DNA from: Enterococcus_C asini_A
Lineage (GTDB): Bacteria; Bacillota; Bacilli; Lactobacillales; Enterococcaceae
Strand: one strand, 5' to 3'
Assembly: GCF_031928785.1 (NCBI RefSeq)
Contig: NZ_JARQAL010000001.1
Length of the DNA stretch: 64,000 bases
The notes below the pieces were generated by a model that saw nothing but the letters and a program-made list of their open reading frames with translations, was not told the DNA's origin and made no database searches. The translations under genes were made by a program, and so were the position numbers. Positions 57,793-64,000 of the stretch are shown here, one piece after another. Numbering within the stretch: the stretch's first letter is position 1; each line of letters opens with the position of its first letter.

Positions 57793-59139
57793 ATGGCACA
57801 CATTAAATTTGACTATTCCAAAGTCGCACCATTTGTTAATGAGCACGAATTGGGCTACATGCAAAGTCAAGTAACTGCTGCTCACGATTTATTGCGCAAC
57901 GGTACTGGAGCAGGTAGTGATTACATTGGCTGGGTGGATCTGCCTACAAACTACGACAAAGAAGAATTTGACCGAATCAAAGCGGCTGCGAAAAAAATCC
58001 AATCTGATTCAGAAGTTTTAGTAGTAATCGGAATTGGTGGTTCTTATCTTGGCGCCCGGGCAGCAATTGACTTTTTAAACAATACTTTCTTCAACTTAAT
58101 GAAAGCTGAAGACCGTAAAGCACCACAAATCTTTTTTGCCGGCAACTCCATTTCTTCTACTTACTTAGCTGACTTAATCGAAGTCATTGGCGATAAAGAT
58201 TTCTCCGTAAATGTCATTTCAAAATCTGGTACCACTACTGAACCAGCGATTGCCTTTAGAGTCTTCAAAGAACGTCTAATCGCAAAATACGGGGAAGAAG
58301 AAGCCAATAAACGGATTTATGCAACAACTGATAAAGCTAGAGGAGCCGTTAAAGTCGAAGCTGACGCTGCTGGCTGGGAAACTTTCGTTATTCCTGATGA
58401 TGTGGGTGGCCGTTTTTCTGTCTTAACCGCTGTTGGTTTGTTACCAATCGCAGCTTCTGGAGCCGATGTGGACGCCTTAATGCAAGGAGCTGCAGATGCT
58501 TCAAAAGAATACGCTTCTGATAAACTAGAAGAAAATGAAGCTTACCAATACGCTGCCATGCGGAATATCTTATACCGTAAAGGCAAAGTCACTGAATTGT
58601 TGATCAACTACGAACCAGGGATGCAATACTTCTCTGAATGGTGGAAACAACTTTGTGGCGAATCAGAAGGGAAAGACCAAAAAGGCATTTACCCATCTAG
58701 CGCAAACTTCTCTACTGACTTGCACTCTTTAGGCCAATACATTCAAGAAGGACGTCGCAACATTTTTGAAACAGTTGTGAAAGTCGATAAACCACGTAAA
58801 AATCTAAACATCCCAGTTCAAGATACTGATTTGGACGGTTTAGGCTATTTACAAGGCAAAGATGTTGATTTCGTCAACACAAAAGCTTACCAAGGTGTGC
58901 TTTTAGCTCATACTGATGGTGACGTGCCAAACTTGTTAGTGACGATTCCTGAAATGGATGCTTACAGCCTAGGTTACATGATTTACTTCTTCGAGATTGC
59001 AATCGGAATTTCCGGTTACTTGAACGGAGTTAATCCATTTGACCAACCAGGGGTAGAAGCATATAAGAAAAACATGTTTGCTCTTTTAGGCAAACCAGGC
59101 TTTGAAGACTTAGCAAAAGACTTAAATGCTCGTTTATAA
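57793..59139 (+). CDS. pgi: Glucose-6-phosphate isomerase
   Basis: 448 residues, the short Firmicute form. SIS signatures: VVIGIGGSYLGARAAIDF, VNVISKSGTTTEPAIAF, PDDVGGRFSVLTAVGLLP and the C-terminal SLGYMIYFFEIAIGISGYL with GVEAYKKNMFALL. It interconverts glucose-6-P and fructose-6-P. TAGGAGG precedes the ATG. Monocistronic, with codon bias like the other glycolytic genes. Confidence 0.96.
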   Translation: MAHIKFDYSKVAPFVNEHELGYMQSQVTAAHDLLRNGTGAGSDYIGWVDLPTNYDKEEFDRIKAAAKKIQSDSEVLVVIGIGGSYLGARAAIDFLNNTFFNLMKAEDRKAPQIFFAGNSISSTYLADLIEVIGDKDFSVNVISKSGTTTEPAIAFRVFKERLIAKYGEEEANKRIYATTDKARGAVKVEADAAGWETFVIPDDVGGRFSVLTAVGLLPIAASGADVDALMQGAADASKEYASDKLEENEAYQYAAMRNILYRKGKVTELLINYEPGMQYFSEWWKQLCGESEGKDQKGIYPSSANFSTDLHSLGQYIQEGRRNIFETVVKVDKPRKNLNIPVQDTDLDGLGYLQGKDVDFVNTKAYQGVLLAHTDGDVPNLLVTIPEMDAYSLGYMIYFFEIAIGISGYLNGVNPFDQPGVEAYKKNMFALLGKPGFEDLAKDLNARL

Positions 59140-59149
59140 AAATTAGGAT

Positions 59150-59189
59150 AAAAAAGCGCTCAGCCGAAATTTTGGCTGAGCGCTTTTTT
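59150..59189 (+). terminator. pgi terminator
   Basis: Stem AAAAAAGCGCTCAGCC / GGCTGAGCGCTTTTTT; strong and symmetric, also usable from the minus strand. Confidence 0.92.
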
Positions 59190-59201
59190 GCTAAGGAAAG
59201 C

Positions 59202-59471
59202 TTATTCTGGAGTACCAATCACTTTGATGTACTCGTCCACATTTAAAATCGTCATATGTTTTACCAAAAGTTGATTTCGCTTATTTCGGCGACCACTTAC
59301 TTTGATGGTATAGGTGTCTTTAGGTAGACGGAAAATATAAGCAGAAAGATAACGATCTCGGATTACGCAATCCAAGGCGGCTTCTTCATTTTCTAAACGC
59401 ATTAAGGAAAGCATAATCGGTTTTTCTTGCAGTAGGGCGGTTTTCACCAGCAATCCTTCAAATTCTTCCAT
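59202..59471 (-). CDS. Small conserved hypothetical protein
   Basis: 89 residues from ATG 59471, 8 bases after AAGGAG (the GTG at 59480 is on the SD). Alternating beta and charged segments (PIMLSLMRLENEEAALDCVIRDRYLSAYIFRLP, in parts; YTIKVSGRRNKRNQLLVKHMTIL), no signal or membrane span. Monocistronic. It converges with pgi and shares its terminator from the other strand. I recognise no family. Confidence 0.65.
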   Translation of the reverse strand: MEEFEGLLVKTALLQEKPIMLSLMRLENEEAALDCVIRDRYLSAYIFRLPKDTYTIKVSGRRNKRNQLLVKHMTILNVDEYIKVIGTPE

Positions 59472-59552
59472 GGTCTTCACTCCTTGACCACACTTGTGGC
59501 TAGCTTCATTGTACAGGATAGTTTTCCGGGATGCCAGTTTGGTTACTTAAAT

Positions 59553-59588
59553 CAAAAAAGAGAAAATCAACCGCAGTTGATTTTCTCT
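59553..59588 (-). terminator. Terminator of MIP channel gene
   Basis: Perfect 13-bp stem AGAGAAAATCAAC / GTTGATTTTCTCT, loop CGCA, T6 tail on the minus strand. Confidence 0.92.
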
Positions 59589-59609
59589 CAGTGTTGTAGG
59601 TAAATTCTT

Positions 59610-60299
59610 TTAAGCGTCTGCTTCAGTTAAACCTTGTTCACTACCCATGAATTTGGCAACTAGAGCAGCAATGATACCACCTAAAATTGGGGCACATAGA
59701 TAAACCCAGTAATGAGATAAAGCAGAACCGCCGGCGAAAATAGCCGGACCGAAACTACGAGCTGGATTTAATGAACCGCCAGTTAAGTTTAAGGCGATGG
59801 CCACTAGGAAACCTAAAGTCAAACCGATTGCGATGGAAGCCATTTGCACGCTACCGTATTTCTTGCTCGTCACCATTAAGATGACGAAGATGAACAAGAA
59901 ACTAATCAAAGTTTCAAAAGCAAAGGCTGCTCCTGCACTGATGTCAGGGAAGTCTGTTTGGCCATATGTGCCAGCTTCCAATCCAAGCGCAGCACCGAAA
60001 CCACCCACACAGGCTGAGGCTGCGATTGCACCGACAAATTGGGCGATGATAAAGAAAATTCCATCTTTAAGAGTGGCCCGTTTGTTGATAATCATGGCAA
60101 TTGTAACGGCTGGATTAAAGTGTCCGTCAGATAAACCTCCATGACCTACAGCATAATCGGCAATTGTGATTGCCAGACCAAAAGCCAAACCAATGGTCAA
60201 CGGGTCAGGGTTGGTAGAGAATGCTACCATTCCGGTACCGATAAAGACAAGCATGAAGGCACCGATAAATTCACCAAAAATTTTACGAAATAATTCCAT
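59610..60299 (-). CDS. MIP-family channel (aquaporin/glycerol facilitator)
   Basis: 229 residues from ATG 60299 (AAAGGAGAG upstream). Six membrane helices and two half-helices with GHFNPAVTIAMI and GSLNPARSFGPAIF, the two NPA boxes. The Arg after the second NPA is kept. The NPARSFGPA form and the rest of helix 5 look more like water channels (AqpZ/AqpM) than GlpF, but selectivity cannot be fixed from sequence. No glycerol genes are adjacent. Confidence 0.9.
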   Translation of the reverse strand: MELFRKIFGEFIGAFMLVFIGTGMVAFSTNPDPLTIGLAFGLAITIADYAVGHGGLSDGHFNPAVTIAMIINKRATLKDGIFFIIAQFVGAIAASACVGGFGAALGLEAGTYGQTDFPDISAGAAFAFETLISFLFIFVILMVTSKKYGSVQMASIAIGLTLGFLVAIALNLTGGSLNPARSFGPAIFAGGSALSHYWVYLCAPILGGIIAALVAKFMGSEQGLTEADA

Positions 60300-60379
60300 T
60301 TTATTTCTCTCCTTTCCCATTCATTATAGAGTTTTAATCAAATCCGGTAAAGTAATTCGCTGTTTGCAAGAGAAAACTA

Positions 60380-60422
60380 CAAAAAAAGTCACCAACTAGT
60401 TGAATAACTAATTGATGACTTC
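60380..60422 (-). terminator. Terminator of small ORF 60467-60610
   Basis: On the minus strand: AAGTCATCAATTAGTT / AACTAGTTGGTGACTT (imperfect) then T7. It follows the 47-codon ORF by about 45 bases. Confidence 0.78.
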
Positions 60423-60466
60423 ATGGGAATGTTCTCGTTGTGATTTTCACACTAAGGCTCCTTTAA

Positions 60467-60610
60467 TTAGCTTCGTAGATTACGAAGCGCTTCTTCGATT
60501 GTAACGCCAATTGCAAAGTGGGCTTCATTTTGGGCGTCAATCGCTAGAAAATGGTTGTTTTCCGTGTCGAATGCAATTCGATAAGTTCCTTCTGTTCCAA
60601 AATATTTCAT
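60467..60610 (-). CDS. 47-residue HicB-like small protein
   Basis: Complete small frame, ATG at 60610 and TAA at 60469-60467, with AGGTGA 6 bases upstream. The product begins MKYFGTEGTYRIAFD and ends HFAIGVTIEEALRNLRS. The AIGVTIEEALRNL part, with a preceding short beta hairpin (FLAIDAQNEAHF), is the shape of the HicB antitoxin N-domain (consensus GDTxEEALxNL). It lacks the HicB DNA-binding tail and no hicA toxin is next to it. Its own terminator supports real expression. Function unknown. Confidence 0.6.
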   Translation of the reverse strand: MKYFGTEGTYRIAFDTENNHFLAIDAQNEAHFAIGVTIEEALRNLRS

Positions 60611-61001
60611 TGAATCACCTGCTTTCTAGTTTTGATTGTTAGATGTTTCACCAACAATTTTAATATACCATAATTAGTTTAAAAAAACAAAAAAAGTTTA
60701 TTTTCCTAAATAAAAATTAGAAATCATAAACGGTTTAGAGGCTGAATTCGATTTCATCGCTGTAACTGTAGTTGTTGTTAGAAATTGGTATTTTTTCTTT
60801 TTTGTCAAATGAGTTCTTTTTGATAACGAAAAGAGAAAGATAAAAGTATGGATATGTGAAAATAACTCGATTGTTTTTAATAAATTGACAAAAAATACCC
60901 ATTTTTAAGCAAAAAATATTTTTTTCTAATAAAAAGATCCCTTTGGTTTGCAATAAGCTGTTAAAACAGCTCCTAATATTAAAAAAAAATTTGGAAAACG
61001 G
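60611..61001. other. AT-rich intergenic region
   Basis: 391 bases, very rich in A and T. A minus-strand open frame at 60735-60953 has no SD and is composed mostly of AT-rich codons; I consider it spurious. TATATT near 60660 on the minus strand may be the -10 for the 47-residue gene. Confidence 0.4.
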
Positions 61002-61029
61002 TTGCTAATGTTTATTTTTCTGTTATTAT
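61002..61029 (+). promoter_or_regulatory. Promoter of small gene 61063
   Basis: TTGCTA (61002-61007), 16-base spacer, TATTAT (61024-61029), 34 bases before the ATG; layout matches the promoter of its paralogue at 32848. Confidence 0.65.
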
Positions 61030-61062
61030 ATGGATAGATAAAAAAACGTGGAGGAACAACTT

Positions 61063-61281
61063 ATGAATGAAATTACAATCGGGCAATCTTATATTTGCAA
61101 ACCAGTAGGCTTAAAAAACAGCGTGGTGGGCACCGTGGAACAAATTTATACCAATACAGTAGTGATTACAGTAGAGGACTGTGAAAAAGTGGATCGAGCA
61201 ACCGTGATTGAGTCTCAACACCGAATGCTAGTGAAACACGCAGATGTAAAGGAAGTCGTGACAGTGGCTTTAGTTAGTTAA
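61063..61281 (+). CDS. Small conserved protein, paralogue of 32911-33138, function unknown
   Basis: 72 residues from ATG 61063 (GGAGGA 9 bases upstream). It begins MNEITIGQSYICKPVGLKN and has SVVGTVEQIY, NTVVITVEDCEKVD and RMLVKHADVKEVVTVALVS. It aligns along its whole length with the 75-residue protein at 32911-33138; the strongest block is GQxYxCxPVGLxNxxxGxV. No signal or membrane span. Monocistronic with own promoter and terminator, like its paralogue. Confidence 0.75.
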   Translation: MNEITIGQSYICKPVGLKNSVVGTVEQIYTNTVVITVEDCEKVDRATVIESQHRMLVKHADVKEVVTVALVS

Positions 61282-61326
61282 TTCTTTTATTTAAAGGTTT
61301 TATTGATTCTTTTATAAAAATGTAGC

Positions 61327-61365
61327 GCCTAACTAGTAAAACAGGAACTAGTTAGGCCCTTTTTT
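61327..61365 (+). terminator. Terminator of gene 61063-61281
   Basis: Stem GCCTAACTAGT / ACTAGTTAGGC with T6 tail; its last bases touch the stop codon of the convergent GDPD gene. Confidence 0.88.
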
Positions 61366-63166
61366 ATCCAATGCCGATTACGAAATTTACGAGTTTATCG
61401 GAATAGGTCATATTATGTTGAGTGCGAATGGCTTTATCTAATGTTTTTAGGGAGTCCGTTACAATACCATCCACGCCGTAAAAAATCATTCGACTGATAT
61501 CTTCTGAATTATTTGGTGTCCAGACAAAAACCGTTTTGCCATCATTTTCCGCAGAACTAATAAAGTTGCGATTAATCGTGCTATATTCCATCGTTAAAAA
61601 ATCGGCTTGAGTTTTCGGCGGCCCAATTACGTTGAAAGGTAAAATATAGCCGGCGGTAATTTGCGGAGCAGCTTCTTTGATTTCTTCCACTACTGAAAAA
61701 GAAAGACTTTGTACTAGATGTCCTTCTTTTGTCAAATTTGCTCCATAGTGTTTTAAAAATTCCTGAACTAAGGGCTTCGTATCTTTTTGCTGAGTTTTAA
61801 TTTCTACTAGCAACTTTTGATGAAGACTGGAAGCAAGGGCTAAATAAGCATCAAACCTTGCGATTTTTGCCTGTTGCTGATTGTCATTGGCATTACGAGC
61901 TAAAACATCAGCTGCTGTCATCTTTTCCGGGCTGCCTTTTTTGCCAGTTAATGCTTTTAAATCGAAGTCATGGACCACCACAAATTTTTTGTCTTTCGTC
62001 ATTTGGACATCCATTTCTACATAGTCAGGATGATAGCGCTCATGGGTCTTTTGTAAAGCGTCCAGACTGTTTTGTACACCATTTTTATCAGAGACTCCCC
62101 GGTGAGAAATGGTCACAGGGGCTTTTTTTGGAGTGTCTGTTAGATAGTTCATATTGTACAAACTTACGCCAATCCCAAAAAAGAGTGTCGTCATCAGTAA
62201 GAAAACATTTTTCACTTGAGAAAAGCGAGGGGGCTTAATCGCCTCTTTATAAAACCAAGAGGGAATTTCTGGTAAAAAATCTTCATCTTCCATAAAATCG
62301 ACAATAATGAAAAAAATTCCTACTGTGGATAAGACGATATTGACTAAATAGAAAAATTGCAACAGCGTCATAGCAAATACTGCACTATATAAGGATTGTT
62401 CTGGCCAGAATTTTTCCACTAGACGTTGTCCGCTCAAGGTCAGAAGTGTTCCAGCTGATGCAATCGCTAAAACACTGCCACCGATAAATAAAAAGCGACC
62501 TAAAATAGCAAAAAAACGTCTCTGGGTCACTTCCCAGCTTTCCTTTAGGGCTGTGCGAAAAGGCCGGTCTCGCAAAATCATCTCTGGCAGAGCAAAAATG
62601 AAACGAATTCCTAGATAGAGTAGTGCCACATACAGCAAAAGAAAAATAGAAATAATCAAAGTGCGATTGGTGAAGATGAAATCCAATATAAAAGCAGGAA
62701 TTTTCACCCGGCTTAATAAATCAGAATTAAAATTAAGCCCTCCAATAGGCAAAACCAATAAAAAGTAAAACAAGAAGAACAAAACTACCGAAGGACGAAT
62801 TTTTTTTATTTGAATAAGCGTCATCCGCAAGAGCTGAGGTAAGGAGACCGCCTCTTTTTTTTCGATAAAATAAACACTTAACAGTAAAAAAGTGAATTCA
62901 AAGTAAACGGTCAGAAGGATAAAAAACAATGTTATAACTAGTAATAAAAAGACAAAGGGATGATTTGTCACAATGTCCCAGAGATTATCATAGGAAAGAT
63001 AGGGAATATTCCCCCGGGCCAAAATGAATTTAGTAGAACTGCTTAAAAGGGGAATCACTACAAAGAGCAAAAAGCCGTGCATCAACAAGACATCGCGAAA
63101 GTAGGCTTGACTTTTTCCGAGAAATTCTAAGGTATTTAAGAACGTTTTTTTCATATAAGTTATCAT
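61364..63166 (-). CDS. Membrane-anchored glycerophosphodiester phosphodiesterase
   Basis: 600 residues. The N-terminal 340 residues hold about seven hydrophobic helices of the GDPD-associated membrane domain. The C-terminal 250 residues are a GDPD TIM barrel: ISHRGVSDKNGVQNSLDAL (HRG; the usual ENT is QNS), YVEMDVQMTKDKKFVVVHDFDL (metal Glu, Asp and general-base His), LLVEIKTQ and GVDGIVTDSLK. It hydrolyses glycerophosphodiesters, possibly teichoic acid or phospholipid fragments. Start ATG 63166 is 6 bases after AGGTG; ATG 63172 abuts it. Confidence 0.88.
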   Translation of the reverse strand: MITYMKKTFLNTLEFLGKSQAYFRDVLLMHGFLLFVVIPLLSSSTKFILARGNIPYLSYDNLWDIVTNHPFVFLLLVITLFFILLTVYFEFTFLLLSVYFIEKKEAVSLPQLLRMTLIQIKKIRPSVVLFFLFYFLLVLPIGGLNFNSDLLSRVKIPAFILDFIFTNRTLIISIFLLLYVALLYLGIRFIFALPEMILRDRPFRTALKESWEVTQRRFFAILGRFLFIGGSVLAIASAGTLLTLSGQRLVEKFWPEQSLYSAVFAMTLLQFFYLVNIVLSTVGIFFIIVDFMEDEDFLPEIPSWFYKEAIKPPRFSQVKNVFLLMTTLFFGIGVSLYNMNYLTDTPKKAPVTISHRGVSDKNGVQNSLDALQKTHERYHPDYVEMDVQMTKDKKFVVVHDFDLKALTGKKGSPEKMTAADVLARNANDNQQQAKIARFDAYLALASSLHQKLLVEIKTQQKDTKPLVQEFLKHYGANLTKEGHLVQSLSFSVVEEIKEAAPQITAGYILPFNVIGPPKTQADFLTMEYSTINRNFISSAENDGKTVFVWTPNNSEDISRMIFYGVDGIVTDSLKTLDKAIRTQHNMTYSDKLVNFVIGIG

Positions 63167-63282
63167 CTTCATCACCTAGCTTAAGTGTAATTCATTTTGC
63201 CAAAGAGGGAAACTGAAGCCACTTGATATCAAAATTGCTGTGGTTTTTTGTGCCCAATTTTCTGCCCAATCGACAAAAAAAA

Positions 63283-63311
63283 GCACTTCTGACGACTAAG
63301 CCAGAGGTGCT
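63283..63311 (-). terminator. Terminator downstream of integrase
   Basis: On the minus strand: AGCACCTCTG / CAGAAGTGCT stem with a T8 tail. It lies between int and the GDPD gene, about 150 bases past the int stop, and marks the edge of the element. Confidence 0.78.
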
Positions 63312-63460
63312 GAAAACGTTGATATAAAGGAGAGTAGGGGATTGATTTTAATAAATCAGCACTTTGCACTTTCTTTTAAAATCAACTTTTCTTCTTTTTT
63401 TGTATTACTAAAATATCATTGAATTTCAATGAATTGAAAATAAATCAAGTCAATATCAAG
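63312..63460. other. Probable attachment-site region of a mobile element
   Basis: Gene-free sequence between int stop and its terminator. It contains an inverted repeat around 63409-63440 (GAATTTCAATGAATTG-type) and tandem repeats. Site-specific elements usually place att just past the int 3' end; the exact core cannot be set without the other end or an empty site. Confidence 0.45.
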
Positions 63461-63465
63461 TCAAT
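63444..63465. repeat. Tandem 11-bp repeat at the int 3' end
   Basis: ATCAAGTCAAT occurs twice in direct succession (63444-63454, 63455-63465); the second copy overlaps the int stop codon. Such repeats are typical arm-type integrase binding sites. Confidence 0.75.
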
Positions 63466-64000
63466 TTCCCGCCATGATTGAAGCAAATACTCTGGGAACT
63501 TTTTTCTCCATTCGTTCCGTAACGTGTGAATATAAATCTAAAGTAATCTGAATGTTCGTGTGGCCTAATCGTTCGGAAATCGTTTTTGCAGGGACACCAG
63601 CTTCTAACAATAAAGTGGCGTGTGTGTGGCGAAATCCGTGAATGGTGATTATTCTTAGATCGTTGTTTCTCATTATTCTTAACATCCAAGTTCTAGGCTT
63701 AGATAGTTGAATAAAGCTGTTTGATACATTCGGGAAAACTAGCTGATTTTTTTGGTTCGTGTTAATACCTAGTTGAAGGTAAGAGGCGGCTTGTTCCTTT
63801 TTCCACTTTTTTAGAACTTGCATTGTTTCATGATCTAGGCTAACAGTTCGCTTGGAATGTTTTGTCTTTGGTTGTTCGATATACAAGCGCCTATTTTCTC
63901 CTCTAGCTAGTGTTTGATTGATATAGATACATTCTTCTTTGAAGTCAACAAAGCGCCATTCTAGGCCTAACAGTTCACCTTGACGGCAACCGGAAGCAGA
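63461..64000 (-). CDS. int: Tyrosine integrase, C-terminal catalytic part (5' end beyond window)
   Basis: The frame is open to the right edge, giving 179 residues of catalytic domain. Catalytic Arg is in ASGCRQGELLGLEWR, then HGFRHTHATLLLEAG (His and second Arg), ERLGHTNIQITLDLYSHV (third His and nucleophile Tyr), ending RVFASIMAGN. This is the P2/Tn916-like phage integrase class of Firmicutes. A TTG at 63886 is not the true start. It integrates an element lying to the right of this window. Confidence 0.93.
   Translation of the reverse strand, partial: SASGCRQGELLGLEWRFVDFKEECIYINQTLARGENRRLYIEQPKTKHSKRTVSLDHETMQVLKKWKKEQAASYLQLGINTNQKNQLVFPNVSNSFIQLSKPRTWMLRIMRNNDLRIITIHGFRHTHATLLLEAGVPAKTISERLGHTNIQITLDLYSHVTERMEKKVPRVFASIMAGN

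Noticed and set aside
60735..60953. 72-codon minus-strand frame
   Set aside because: Made of AT-rich low-complexity codons (many Phe, Ile, Lys, Asn), without SD; probably chance.
1..64000. CRISPR arrays, complete insertion sequences, or defence systems
   Set aside because: No regularly spaced repeats of CRISPR type, no transposase frames with terminal repeats, and no defence gene sets were found; the only mobile signal is the integrase at the right edge.

Overview
The window is a chromosomal stretch of a low-GC Gram-positive bacterium, most likely Enterococcaceae (Enterococcus or a close relative). Grounds: an RNA polymerase delta subunit with a long acidic tail; a CggR-led glycolytic operon; type B ribosomal protein L31 next to rho and a murA paralogue; an EbsC/YbaK deacylase; Met T-box, CodY-type and CcpA-type regulatory sites; DUF6287 lipoproteins; and a tmRNA tag, AKNENTYALAA, of lactobacillal style. 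The genus is inference; no rRNA is present.

Layout. 1-4.7 kb: minus-strand units (partial PuuD-like amidotransferase and glyoxalase; lipL, HD-domain dNTPase-like gene and HAD phosphatase) plus one Nudix gene. 4.8-9.3 kb: DUF1934, rpoE, VanZ-RDD membrane protein, tRNA-Arg(CCG), rpoN. 9.4-15.2 kb: cggR-gap-pgk-tpiA-eno, preceded by a strong promoter and a four-repeat CggR-type operator in the leader. 15.2-18 kb: acetyltransferase, TMEM175-type channel, ilvE with a CodY-like box, MazG-like gene. 18-21 kb: folate operon folB-folK-folE-HAM1-folP on the minus strand. 21-33 kb: fba, lipoproteins, a membrane XRE regulator, a secreted nuclease, a TPP riboswitch with a lone thiD, murA-rho-rpmE2, a GT8 glycosyltransferase, a free-methionine-sulfoxide reductase and a small orphan protein. 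33.3-39 kb: a T-box leader (Met specifier) controls two sulfur-amino-acid PLP enzymes and a polar amino acid ABC transporter. 39-44.8 kb: a LacI regulator and a six-gene sugar operon combining hexulose-phosphate synthase and phosphohexuloisomerase with a kinase, a GntP-like permease and an epimerase. 44.9-49.9 kb: tmRNA, HAD phosphatase, two-component system, and an unusual FtsX-like permease with a Walker-A-less ABC-like partner. 50-63.2 kb: ltaS, rRNA methyltransferase, aroD, ybaK, HI0933-type flavoprotein, gdhA, pgi, MIP channel, small orphan genes, membrane GDPD. 63.3-64 kb: the end of a mobile element with a tyrosine integrase running off the right edge.

The most unusual content is the RuMP-type hps-phi pair embedded in a regulated sugar operon at 40.3-44.8 kb. 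It has a cre site on the -35, two operators in the promoter/leader, and a third operator-like palindrome inside the upstream terminator. Also notable are the glycolytic operator and gap-pgk attenuator, a dispersed pair of small paralogous proteins, a 47-codon HicB-like ORF with its own terminator, and the degenerate ABC-like gene. Most of the window is ordinary core genome. Start sites were adjusted where a Shine-Dalgarno sequence clearly favours an internal ATG, GTG or TTG.
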